64,000 bases of DNA from Rhynochetos jubatus (lineage: Eukaryota; Chordata; Aves; Eurypygiformes; Rhynochetidae). The stretch is from the NCBI GenBank assembly GCA_027574665.1, contig CM050690.1:73947433-74011432 (forward strand). The letters are read 5' to 3'. Shown one piece after another: positions 1 through 11,246 of this stretch (its first letter is position 1; each line of letters opens with the position of its first letter). Position numbers and translations under genes: made by a program. The notes beneath the pieces are model-generated. The model made no database searches, was not told the origin of the DNA, and saw only the letters and a list, made by a program, of their open reading frames with translations.

Positions 1-2128
1 CTTGTTCCAGTATGCAAACCAAATGCATATACCAGAAATTGCCAGCAGAGAGGTGACAGAGCCCCAGGACTTGTCACCAGCAAAAACTCCAGTCATTTAC
101 TAGCAGGGGTGGGAAACAGGCAGCTGTCCTTGCAATTTGCTGCCCAGGAAATCAGGTGGGAGGACTGCAACCTAACCATGTTGTGCTTTGGAAAGGGACA
201 GCTGCTCCGTGCATGCTATGCTGTTTGTCTACTTTCCTGGCTTTTCTTCTCTCTCTACAATAACACGATGCCTTGCTGAGCTGTTTGATTTAGCATCTTG
301 CGAGTGGGGCAATACAGCTCATTGGGCACCAGCTGCCTAATTGAATTTTCTCAGGTTTCTGGACAGGAGCTTGAGCTGACATTCATTAACGATCCTTAGC
401 AACTGAATCTTTCTCGTGTTGCTACACTGGCTGTGCTGAGATGCGTGTGGCAAGCATAAAGCCGTGTATATGCGTTCATGACACAGGGTGAAGCAGGACA
501 GGCGGACGAACAGGGGATAAAGTTCCTTCAAGGCTTCATCAAGCCTCTGTGCACAGACAAGGGTGGTTCAGTTGTCAAAATACTCCCGGGCTTCAAAAAC
601 ACATTTGACAAGGTGCCTCCCAAGGAAACCAAGCAGCCCTGACACACGAGAAAAGTCCTTGCAAGGATTTATAGCAGCTAAAGGTCAGGAGACCAAAGGT
701 GAGAACACGCCGTCAGACATGGCAGTAGAAGACGCCACCGTTAAATTTGACAGGGATCAGAGCTGGATCGGGGCTGCCCAACACCCTCATAACTCACAGG
801 GAGAAGGGGGTTGAGGCAGTAAGAGGAGACAGTGTGCTGCTGAGGCTGTCAGGGCAGCCAAATTACAGCTGGGCGCAAAAGTGTTGCAGGACGGGAGGGT
901 ACAGAGCCACGAGGCAGTAACGCTGTGTTGATAAATGCACGGGGATGCATACAGGGAAAAGGAAGCCTTGCTTCCCCTACACCCTCACGGCTCCAAATGA
1001 GCTGCAGCCTCCATGGAAACATATCTTAGAGTTATCACACTCGCTTCCCTGAAAACATCAGCTCAGTGGTGACTGAAAACACAAACCCAATGCTAGGAAT
1101 TACTCAGAAAGGGATTGAGAACAAAATGGAAAGCACTGTACCCTAAAAGCCACACACAAATCTGTCCTCGTGCCATTAGGAGTGCAGTTCAGCTGAAAAA
1201 CATATCAGAGAAAGGAAACAGGAATAGCAAGGGCTGGAAACAGCCCCCATGTAAGGATGGCTTAGCAGACTCGATCCCTTAATCCGTAAAATGAGGCAAC
1301 TGAGCGGAGACATGATAGACACCTAAGCAATGATGAGTGACACAGAGAGGACGAATACAGAAGGATTGCTTGCGTTTTCTCCTAATAAAATAAGGGGAAG
1401 CAAATGAAAACAAGCAGAAGAAAGTGTTTTTTTGCACAGGGTGATTAAATTACAGAAAGCCATGTCCATCAGATGCTATGGAAGACAACATTTTGGGGAA
1501 GACAGGATTAAATGAACCCACAGAAGTCAACACTCAGGGTGGTAAAACACTGAGCTGTTCAGTGAGCCCAGGGGGGCTGCAGGCAGCTGATGGTGGGCAG
1601 GGATAGGAGAAGCGCCCTCCATGCTTGTCCTGCTCTTTTCTCCCCATCTAGATATCAGCTCTTTGGTCCTGTTCATAGGTGGGAGCACAGGGGCATGATC
1701 CAGCCATTCCTTGTGTGAAAGCCCACAGCCTGAGCCCAAAGGAGAGCGCCCCAGGGCAAAGCTAGGCCTGGGGGAGTCCTTGACAGGTCTGAGTCCTCCT
1801 GCAGACATCCTGTCAGGACACCTAGGGAAACAGCACCTTTTGGGATGGTATCCCTGCTGGGAAAGGGAATGCTAAGGACAGACAGGGAAAAATTGGGTTG
1901 TAGAAAGATGCTGGTAAGATGCCTCAGGATCATCTCAGACACTAGCCAAGGGTGGGGACCTCTGGGAAACTGTGCTGATCAGACAAGGGTTTCAAGTGTC
2001 TTTAAAAAGCTTAGAGCATATACTGACAGGCAGATAGAGGGGAGGAAATCTAAACTAAGGCGTCTGTGTGAGGAGGGGTAGCTGGAATGCGCCCAGATAA
2101 AGAGACAGATAGGCAGAAGTGTGGAAGA
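1..2128. other. Non-coding, probably CNTFR intron; nothing recognised
   Basis: Unique sequence of mixed composition. Short frames on both strands are of chance length and overlap each other. By position this should be part of the intron between the CNTFR signal-peptide exon and its Ig-domain exon, which was looked for here and not found. Confidence 0.5.
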
Positions 2129-2400
2129 AGATGGATGGGTGGACGGATGAATGGATGCGTGTGATCACAGGCAGATGGACAGATGGCTGGATGGGCACTG
2201 ATGGGATGGAGGGAAGTGTATGAAGATGAAAGGACGGATGGCTACGCAAGTGGATGGATGGGCAGGAATATATGGGGATGCAAAGATGTGTAAGAGGGTG
2301 GAGGGATAAATGTATAAACATGGCTGACTGGCTGTGTATGTGGATGGAGGGATGGGTGGACAGAGGGGTGCATGGGTGGAGGGAGAGATGGAAGTACCAA
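2129..2400 (+). repeat. Degenerate GATG/TGGA-rich flank of the microsatellite
   Basis: GATGG, GGATGGAT and related tetramers recur with point changes across about 270 bases, for example GATGGATGGGTGGACGG at the left end. This looks like an older, decayed part of the same array. Confidence 0.8.
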
Positions 2401-2452
2401 TGAATGGTAATAGTGTTGGGTGAATGGTTGGCTGTTCCAAAGGCTGTGGAGG

Positions 2453-2595
2453 TGGATGGATGGATGGATGGATGGATGGATGGATGGATGGATGGATGGA
2501 TGGATGGATGGATGGATGGATGGATGCATGGATGGATGGATGCATGGATGCATGGATGGATGGATGCATGGAATAGATGGGATGGATGGATGGAT
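2453..2595 (+). repeat. TGGA tetranucleotide microsatellite, pure then interrupted
   Basis: A pure (TGGA)n run of about 18 copies covers 2453-2526. From there to 2595 it continues with TGCA variant units spaced irregularly. Because four is not a multiple of three and no unit makes a stop, all frames on one or both strands stay open. That gives repetitive MDGW or HPSI peptides that are not proteins. Confidence 0.97.
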
Positions 2596-3659
2596 ACTAG
2601 GCAGGTGGGTAGATGGACAGAGACAGATAACAGCTAAAGTAACAGTCTCAGCACCTTATTCAAATTCTCCCCTTATTTATTCTATTGCATAAAGACATTT
2701 TCTCTTCCCCTTTCCTGCTAGCTGACAAAAGGCCATTGATTTTCCTGGGCTTACATTTGGGGATCTGCTCAGCAGATACACACTGGAGAAGCTGCAACAC
2801 CCACCAGCCATGAGTGGAGAAAGGATCAGTGCAGCTATACACTCACAGACCTGCCTGCCCTGCCTGGCTCCTACCTTGCCTGGGAAGGTTTGAGAGATGG
2901 GGAAGGCTCTAGGATGCCCAGCTCTGCTTCTCAGGACTGTGGCTGAGAGCTTGTCTGTAGCTGGTGGCAGCAGGACTAAGCAGGGGAGAGGAGAAAGGCA
3001 CCTTGAATTATTTCCTATTTGTCCTTAAACACAGTGCAAACACATTGGCACTCATCCAGAAGGGCTGAGGGAGCCATTCCTGGAAGACAGGTCTTTGAAA
3101 GCAATGCTCCTTTCCAAGGCAATGATTTAAGGTCCCTGACAGAGGAGAAACTCAAAACACAGCTTCAGAGGAGGCATTTCTCCCAGCCGGGTTTGCTGAG
3201 GCACTTACTGGAGCCCAGCCAGATCCCCAATGTCCCTCCTGCCCCATGCCAGGTGTAGGAGTCTCACCCAACCACACTGCTGTGCAAATATAGGGCAGCC
3301 CCTTTGGGAAGGGGCACCATGGTGACAGTCTCCCCTCAGTGCTGCAGCAGCCATGTCTTGCACTGCAGACACCAGATCTGCTTTAGGATGGGGATTGGCA
3401 AGGGTGACCAGAGCTTTTACTGGGAGCCTCCACTTCCTGCAGGCTGGAAATGGGCAGGACCTACTCCTCCTCCCCCTCCCCCACCCAGAGCCTCACAGCT
3501 CCTTCGAGCAAGGAGGGAGGAGGGAGGTTTGTCCACCCACCTGGTCATCACGTCACTGGTATCACATGGGATGGATGACCAAGGTGGTGCCTGTGCTGCA
3601 GGGCCAGCTTTGCTGGATGGACACTGATGGGTGGCATGGGCAGAACGAGGGCCAGAAGC
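2596..3659. other. Non-coding stretch; nothing recognised
   Basis: Unique DNA between the TGGA array and the old CR1 copy. A C-rich run with CTCCTCCTCC at about 3469-3486 is the only notable composition feature. Confidence 0.5.
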
Positions 3660-3900
3660 CAGGGGCTGCAGCTCGGGAGGTTCGAGCTGATCATGGAGGA
3701 AAATATATTATACAGGAGGGTGGTGCAGTGCTGGGACAGGTACCCACAGAGAAGGGGATCTCCATCCTCGGTGGTTGTCAGGGTTCTTCTGACAAAGACA
3801 TGGCTGATCTGGTCTACTGTTGAGGATAGTCCTTTCCTGAGAGGGACATTGGACTAGACACCTCCAAAGATCCCTTCCCACCAATGCTGCTGCGATCATT
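3660..3900 (+). mobile_element. CR1 LINE 3' end, older diverged copy
   Basis: Recognisable CR1 3' blocks are diverged: GTGCTGGGACAGGTACCCA, GGTCTACTGTTGAGGATAG, then GGACTAGACACCTCCAAAG and GATCCCTTCCCACC. The tail is nearly lost. The GGACTAGA..CCTC wording marks a different and older CR1 subfamily than the 8.7, 10.3 and 11.2 kb copies. Confidence 0.75.
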
Positions 3901-6900
3901 GGCTAGAAGAGATGCTGCCCTGCCCCTACACCATCCTGCTTCTCTAAAGAATGATGCTTTTTGGGTTGGGTGACAGCACAAGGGTGAAGCACACATGATG
4001 GAGACGGTGTGATGCTGCACTCCAACCAGCAACATGCCTCTGAGCATCCAACCCCACCAAGGGCCACATCCTCTGCCATAGCACCGTACACCAGCCAGGC
4101 ACTGCATGGCTTAAGACATATAGTCCCGGAGCTGGATTGGTGCCGTGATGATGCACAATGAGGGTAGACATTATAGCTTTACCCACAGCTCTGCAAAGCT
4201 GTAGTGGAGGGGAGATGGGAGCCACCTGTGGGACAGACACACACAGTTCCCAGCAGTGTGGTTAAACAAGCTGTAAGCTACTTTGCTGCCCTCCTAATGA
4301 TGACGAGTAACAACTTGATGTCACAATTTGTGCAACTGCAATGTTACAGGGACCAACAGGACAGCAGTCAAGCAGAGAGACATAGAGGGAAGATGAGATG
4401 AAGTAGTTGAAACACAGGGCCCAGGGGAACATGTTTGATGTTTCCCAAACTCACCCTACTCACCTGGAGCTCCTTAACAGAAACATCATCCTCATTTTAT
4501 TTCTTGATTGATCTTGACCTGCTTTGAGACTACAAGGACAACAAGACAGGGAAATCCTGCAAACCCGAGGGCTGCCCTGGCATGTGCCATACTGAGAAGG
4601 AGCAAAACTCCTCCTGGAACCCTCCATCTCCTCTGGCTGCTCTCCCTCTGTTCCCACCAAGGCTCCCACCCTCCAATGTGGGCAGCTGCCAGGGCAAGCG
4701 TACTGCTCGGCACTGTCCTGTGCAACATGCACAGAACTGCACCATGGATGAGGCCCCAGGGTTCTGTGCCCAGACACCCAAGGCGTCTCTTGAACTGCGA
4801 GCAAAGGAAGCAGAGAACGTGGTTTGCCTTCCTGGCACCGGTGCTCACCGCAGCCCCTCAATGTGGCTCCTTGTGCCAGGGCTCAACCTCCAGCACGCAC
4901 CCACAGGCACCAAACCTGTCCTCACTGTCACAGTGATTTGCAGGCAGACGGGGCTGACTGTTCTCCCAGGAGCCCTCTGCCCAAATACACCATGGGGTTG
5001 CTGCTGGCGCAAGCAGAGCAAGAGCAAAAGGAAGGTACTGAAGTATATTTGGGGGAAGACACAAGCACTCTTCTCTGCAGGATGCACAGTCTCTGACTCT
5101 GCCTCTCTTTTGCAGATGGGGAAACTGAGGCAGTGAGAAAGGACATGTCCCTGCTTCCATTGACAAGACACAGAACACTTCTGCAGAGGGATGGAGAATT
5201 ACATACATGCCTTCAAAAACAGGGGCCTTCACATCACCCCATTAGCCTTCGTACCTGCCTCCCACAGCTGAGCAACTAGCCACGAATAATCATCAGTAGC
5301 TAATTAGCTGTCTGTGTATGTATTCATAAATTATACATTTAATATTTACACAGTGCCAGGGCTATGCCAAGAGCTTTCCAAGATGATAAACTGGCAAGGT
5401 CTTGCACCCTTCAACTTCCTATGGTAAATGAAATTAGTAAGCCCAGAGGAGATGGGTGGGGAGACCCAGAGGGTGGGGAGGATGAGGGGAAAGAGCCCAG
5501 ACAGCATGGGAAGGGAAGGAGAGCACGCAGCCCCACCCTGGCTGGCCACTGCTGCAAGAGCTGTAAGCATCTCTGCTCAGGGCCATCCCAGGTTGTCCTG
5601 CCTCCCTGCAGTGATGTCTCATGTGCCGGTGCCTGGCGACGAGGTGGCTTGGCCATCTCCTGGCACCCTTCCTGCATGGAGGAGGATGTTCCTGGCCATT
5701 GCGTCTGGGTGTCACAGAGCTGTGACACAACCCTGTCTCTTTTCTCCTGCATCCATGCTGGCTGGTATGAGCATCACGGACCATGCCCAAGGGATGCTGG
5801 TGTCTCTGCTCCCCTCTGCAGCTTCACAGCCCTGAGGTCTGCCCTTCCTGAGATGAAACAGCCTCTGTCACTGCGGAGGGTTTCCCGACACCAGCTTCCT
5901 GACACCCATCCTTGATCTCCTCACGTCTACTCCCTCCTGTGCCGCTTGGTCTTTGCACAGCTTTCATTGCCAGCAGAAATCTTCCCTTCAAGGAGAAGGA
6001 ATTTCATGCTTAAGGAGGCAGTTCTTCCACGAGTGATTTAAAACTAGATACATCTTTGTAAGGAAACAGGCATAATTAAGTGTCATCGATGCAGCCAAAG
6101 ATATGGACCATTCCAAGTTAATTTTGTCCATTAATGAAGAATTGCAGCAAGCAGAGCCCGTGTTTGTTTGCTCTACTTTGGTAAATCCCCAGAGTCAGCA
6201 GCTTTGCTCTCTTGACAAGAAAAAATAATTAGCAAGAAACTTTAATTAAGAGATAACAGATGGGTGCTAAAGGACTTGTACTCAATCACTCCACGATAAC
6301 CTGGAAGCAGACCTCAGTTTACTTCAGGAGTGTTGTAAAGGAGGCACTTTCCCACTCTGATATGCTCATCTCAGGGCAAGCTCCGGGCCAGAAGAACCTC
6401 TTCTCTTGGCCTGGATGTGACAAGAAAATGACCTCCTGTGAGAGGCAGCAAAGCCCTTCTGCCCTCAGAGAAGCTCTTCTCTGGCTTTGCAGCAGCCTTA
6501 CCTCCCACCATTGCCCTGCAGCTGAGTACATCTCCCTCTGCAGCTACACCCCAGACCCAGCTAGGGGTGTCCATCATGGGGTGAAGAGGGCCTCCATGGC
6601 CCTTCTAGCCACACAGCTGCAAGAGGCTGATGCTTCTTCCATGAAACTTAATGCAATATATACTGGGACTTTCTGAGGATGAAGGGACACCTTTTCAACC
6701 AAATATGACATTGTCACAAATAATAATCCACATCACAGGCTCCCTCCTGGACCCGATGGTTCAGCAGTGGAGAGGTGTGATTCCTGCTCTGCTACCAGGT
6801 TGGCATGCCGTGGATGGTGGCACAGTCAGGATGGTGGCACTTGCGTGGCTTGTGCAGGGGGCCAAGAAGGCTACACAGTGGCAGAGCATAAGCACCCTCC

Positions 6901-7787
6901 TGGGGAGAAAATGCAGTGCCAAACCCAGTGGGAAGCCATGGAACAGAGACCCACTGCTGGAAACAGAAGCAACACAAACATCAGCAGCGAGGGCCAAGTC
7001 CTTGCTGCAGCACTGGCTCAGCCCCAAGGGATGCAGCAGTTCCTTGTGCCTTGTGGGTTCTGGTCCCACACTGAGCCCTGGCCCCCAGGAGACATGGTAG
7101 CAGGATGGGGGAAGCTGCCTTAGAAGAGTAACTTCAGTATCACTTTTCTGCTTGTATCACACCACCAGACTGGCTGAAACAACAGCTTTGACCCTGTTTG
7201 AGTAGCATCTCACCAGGGCAGAGCATGCTCGCCCTGTGCCAGGACAGGACTGCTATGTCCATGTCTCATACCAGTCTTGGTGCATTTTTGGCAGTCCCAT
7301 ACTGGGACAGAGGCCCTCTCACAGCTCTTTAGATCAGCCTGGACCATCCTGCTGGCAGTGCTCCTCACCACAAGCCAGGACACTGCGTCGGAGACAGCCT
7401 TGTTTCTCCATGTGCCATCACACTCAGCTCTTGTTGGGAGTAGCAGGGGGTGTACAGCACCCTGCTGCTCCAACACTATCTTGTCCCTGGCCACAGGGAA
7501 CAAGCAAACCAAGTCCATCCTGCCTCAGTAACAGGGTCTCACCAGCCATGCACGAGTAGGAGACCCCAAAGAAGCTGCCCTTTCCCATGGCTTTTGGGTT
7601 GGACTGAGCTCTGGCAAAGGGTGCTGATGCTGGTATGTACCCATCTGCAACGGTCACATACCTCATCTTGTGTGGCCATATGCAGGATGAGGAGAAGATG
7701 TGCCTCTACTGCTACTTCCGCTTTTCTGTCTCAGCTGCTCTGCAGCAGAGAGGCCTGGATGCTGTTGGGCTGGTAATCTTGGCTTTC
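3901..7787. other. Non-coding stretch with an AT-rich unique block at 6000-6250
   Basis: No exon is supported. Frames up to about 184 codons occur at 4.5-5.9 kb, where GC is high, but they overlap in several frames and match nothing known. The block near 6000-6250 is AT-rich and repeat-free with words such as GGCATAATTAAGTG and GTCCATTAATGAAG. It could be a conserved non-coding element. Confidence 0.45.
5108..5150 (+). repeat. Short MIR/L2-like core fragment
   Basis: TTTTGCAGATGGGGAAACTG followed by AGGCAGTGAGAAAGGACATG matches the best-known MIR/L2 core words but is only about 40 bases. Similar isolated GGGAAACTGAGGC words occur at 37859 and 60404. Confidence 0.35.
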
Positions 7788-7802
7788 TTTTTTTTTTTTT
7801 TT
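7788..7802 (+). repeat. Poly-T tract of 15 bases
   Basis: A homopolymer just upstream of the 7.9-8.7 kb CR1 copy. Together with the following CCAG it resembles an acceptor, but no exon follows. Confidence 0.9.
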
Positions 7803-7914
7803 CCAGAAGACTTTGCTCTTACATTCCAGGAGGGGACCTGAGCTCATGTGTTCATCTGTTTTCCAGCAGGAGGTCTTGGTAAGACCTTTCTTGCATGTCT
7901 GAGCTCTTCTGAGG

Positions 7915-8720
7915 CTGGAGAGGTGGGCCATTGCCAACCCCATGGAGTTCAACAAGGCCAAGTGCAACATCCTGCACCTGGGTCGGGGCAATCCCAAGCA
8001 CAAGGACAGACTAGGCAGAGAATGGATCGAGAGCGGCCCTGAGGAGAAGGACTTGGGGGTACTGGTGGGTGAAAAGCTGGACATGAGCTGGCAGTGTGCG
8101 CTGGCAGCCCAGAAAGCCATCCTGGGTTGTATCCAGAGAAGTGTAGCCAGCAGGTCAAGGAAGGGGATTGTCCCCCTCTACTCTGCTCGCATGAGACCCC
8201 ACCTGCAGTTTTGTGTCCAGCTCTGGGGCCCCCAACATCAGAAGGACATGGACTGGTTGGAGCAAGTCCAGAGGAGGCCACAGAGATGCTCTGAGGGCCG
8301 GAGCACCTCTGCCATGGGGACAGGCTGGGAGAGTTGGGATTGTTAAGCCTGGAGAAGAGAAGGCGCTGGGGAGACCTTACAGCACCATCCAGTGCCTGAG
8401 GGGGCTACAAGGAAGCTGGGGGGGACTTTGTACAAGGGCCTGTAGTGACAGAAGAAGGGGTAATGGGTTTAAATTGAAAGTGAGGAGATTTAGATTGGAT
8501 AACAGGAAGAAATTCTACCCAGAGAGGGTGGTGAGGCACTGGGACAGGTTGCCCAGAGAAGCTGTGGATGCCCCATCCCTGGAAGTGTCCAAGGCCAGGC
8601 TGGATGAGGCTTTGAGCAACCTGGTCTAGTGGAGGGTGTCCCTGCCCATGGCAGGGGAGTTGGAACTGGATGCTCTTCAAGGTCCCTTCCAACCTAAACC
8701 ATTCTATGATTCAATGATTC
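7915..8720 (+). mobile_element. CR1 LINE 3' part: decayed ORF2 C-terminus plus 3' UTR and tail
   Basis: This is the longest CR1 piece here. The frame from 7942 reads [17 protein letters not shown] and continues through [14 protein letters not shown] and a [14 protein letters not shown] block, the recognisable C-terminal end of CR1 ORF2 downstream of the reverse transcriptase core. The frame breaks near 8345 and the remainder continues in other frames. The 3' end has the standard CR1 blocks (CTGGGACAGGTTGCCCAG, GGCCAGGCTGGATGAGG, CCTGCCCATGGCAGGGG) and closes with ATTCTATGATTCAATGATTC. It is 5'-truncated, as most CR1 copies are, and is a dead element. Confidence 0.95.
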
Positions 8721-9574
8721 TGGTCCAGAAATGCCTACGACCTGCAACTCCAAGTGCTCTCCTTGCCAGGACAGACTGAGCTATGACACCTTCATCCTAA
8801 GGCAAAGGGAAGGCTGGATGGGACCTTGCCCACTGGGCTTCCTTGCAAAGTCAGCTTGAGATGACTTGTCCTGAGGAACAGCAGTTGCCCAGTGAAGCAT
8901 CAACTCCTTCAGCACCCTGCATCTACATCACAGCTGCCCCAGCACATGGGGTGGTATGATATGGAAGGGACGGTGTTCCCAGAGGGAGATGAATGGCACT
9001 AACAGGAACCAGCATAGAGCAGAAAAATCCCACCACTATTCTACAAGATGAGCTCCCCTGAGCCTTCGCCCTTGGCTGCCAGGTGACTGGTGTTAGCACA
9101 GCGGATGAATTAAAAGCTTGTTTTCTGGTCCTGCTTTTTCATGCAGACAGGACAAATAACTCTAAGCCACACAAGAGTGCTTAGATCAGGCTTTTCAACA
9201 CCGTTTAAGGAGAAATCAATACGATTCAGAATTAGGTGCCCAAATCACAGCCGTAAACACAAGAAAAGCTCATTGTGGTCCAGCAACAGTGCAAAGACGC
9301 CTGTATTTACCGAGCTTTGGGAGGGGAGGAGGGGGGAGTGCTGGATAGAGACATCGGGGCGCCTTGCACCCCACTGACCACAACCTGCCTTTTTAGCCCT
9401 GGTGCACAGCGTACACTTCCCCATCGCTGAGTGCCAATGCCCGCGTGCCTGTCCTCAAATTACAGTCTTCCTCCGCGCGAATACACGGGGGGCGACCTCT
9501 ATTTGTTCACATAACAACCCGACTCCCACTTCACCCCACTCAAGGCTGTGGATTAGCATCAGGCATTGTGCAGT
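8721..9574. other. Non-coding stretch; nothing recognised
   Basis: Unique sequence between two CR1 pieces. A few CpGs lie at 9350-9500 (GCGCGAATACACGGGG near 9475), too few for a CpG island call. Confidence 0.5.
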
Positions 9575-9735
9575 ATTTTTTTTATTAGCACAGAATTATG
9601 GAAGTCAGAGGCGTAAAAGACCTGTTGGGTCCCACTCAGTCCATCCTCCTTCTGCCAAGACAGTATTGGTCCCTGCAGCATATTTACTATTTCTCCGGTC
9701 TAATTTTACATACTGTACAATCTGTGCAGTGCCAA
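9575..9735 (-). mobile_element. Old CR1-like LINE relic
   Basis: The plus strand reads CAGAATTATGGAAGTCAGAGG, then AAAAGACCTGTTGGGTC and AGTCCATCCTCCTTCTGCC. This resembles the reverse complement of an old avian CR1 3' end (tail, then the pyrimidine-rich block). It is strongly diverged and its ends are approximate. It is the only CR1-like piece in the sense direction of CNTFR. Confidence 0.45.
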
Positions 9736-11089
9736 GTTACGATCCCTCTGTGAGAAGCAGAGCTCTCAATTTCCAGGCTCTTGGGTGTGTAAAATCACAA
9801 CCGCGATGTTAAATTAACTTTTTTTTCTCTTGCATTTAATCATTTAATAGCTCTAAAATTCAGCCCCTCAGGCTCTTTCTGTCTGTCTGTTGGCTTGGGT
9901 TTTGCCTGCTGTAGGCCAGTGGCTTGTCGCTTACACATGTAACTCTCACACCCCTGGGTGGATCGGCAGCAGCTGGGCTTGAAGCTGGGACCGCTGCAAC
10001 TAAACACACCAACTTAGGCGTCCCGAGGATGGAAAACCTCCTCCACTTACTTAACCACAGGTACAGGAGGGTTGTCCTCCTCCTTCTGCCTCAGCCCTGG
10101 TACAGAGCACACTGCATGCCGGGCCAGGATTCAAAGGCATCACCCTGGATGGGTTCCCAGCACTGGGACAGGTTGCCCAGAGAAGCTGTGGGTGCCCCAT
10201 CCCTGGGAGTGTCCAAGGTCAGGCTGGATGAGGCTTGGAGCAACCTGGTCTAGTGGAGGGTGTCCCTGCCCATGGCGGGGGGGTGGAACTAGATGGTCTT
10301 TAAGGTCCCTTCCCACCCAAACCGTTCCATGATTCTATGATAGGATAGATTTAGAAACCAAAGCAGGGGCACAACTTGCAGCACGGAGACATGGGGGGAC
10401 AGGGAAGCATCAAAGTATTCCCAGTGATGTTCTGTGCCCAGGAACTCCCCACAGAAACACCAATGTTTTTACTTCCATTCCTAAATCCACCGAAAGTTAG
10501 AGCCCAGGATTTGTTTCTTCCCAAGGGAGGGATTTCTTCCCCCTGCACCAACACCCAAACTTTTCTTTATGCACATGGCTACAGATAACAGAGGAACTGA
10601 GCTGCTGACAGTGCAGCATGGCAAAGAGAGGGTGGGAAGAATAGATGCTGACAAAATGGAAAGCCTTTTCCCAAGTAAAATTTTTTTTTGACTCAGTCAC
10701 CATCACTCACTTCTCCAAGTAACACTTGCACTTCTGGAGCATGGTGATGATTTCAAGACAAGGTTAATAATAAGGCAACCATCTACTCTGCCCATCAGGG
10801 ACTGTATTAACAATTAAGCCAAGGCCACGGGATTTGCCTTGGTAATAACAAGATATTGCATTTGCATTTCATGCCTTTCACTCCAAAAGCAAAGCCAAGC
10901 CTGGAAACCATCACCTGCCTGTGCTGATCATTTGCACAGCTGTGGAGCTGCAGTCTGCCAGTCACACAGAGCATCTGCTGGGTACAAACATCTCTGGCGT
11001 GAAAGATGGCAACATATCAGGCTCATGGCACACTGGTTAGAGCATTACTTTCACCAGAGGCATCAAGATAAATTCCTGAGTGTAGCTAA
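9736..11089. other. Non-coding stretch interrupted by the 10.2-kb CR1 copy
   Basis: Apart from the CR1 end at 10155-10341 I see no gene or repeat. Short T-rich and A-rich runs are present near 9820 and 10680. Confidence 0.5.
10155..10341 (+). mobile_element. CR1 LINE short 3' end
   Basis: A 5'-truncated CR1 end of about 190 bases. It has ACTGGGACAGGTTGCCCAG, CAAGGTCAGGCTGGATGAG, the CCTGCCCATGGCGGGGG block and a final GATTCTATGA. It is similar to the 8.7-kb copy, so probably of the same young group. Confidence 0.93.
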
Positions 11090-11246
11090 AGTTGTGGATG
11101 CCCCACCCCTGGAAGTGTTCAAGGCCAGGCTGGATGAGGCTTTCAGCAACCTGATCTAGTGGAGGGTGTCCCTGCCCATGGCAGGGGGGTTGGAATTGGG
11201 TGGTCTTTAGAATGGTCCCTTCCAACCCAAACCATTCTATGATTCT
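11090..11246 (+). mobile_element. CR1 LINE short 3' end
   Basis: A very short truncated CR1 3' end starting at GTTGTGGATGCCCC. It passes through GGCCAGGCTGGATGAGG and CCTGCCCATGGCAGGGG to CCATTCTATGATTC. It is well preserved, so relatively young. Confidence 0.92.

Noticed and set aside
2165-2692. Open frames on both strands with repeated MDGW or HPSI peptides
   Set aside because: They are translations of the TGGA tetranucleotide array, where every frame is open.
7786-7805. Poly-T followed by CCAG as a splice acceptor
   Set aside because: No coding frame or donor follows, and it lies next to a CR1 insertion. It looks like a simple repeat.
7942-8629. Plus-strand frames of 134-138 codons
   Set aside because: They are the decayed end of CR1 ORF2 and the CR1 3' UTR, not a host gene.
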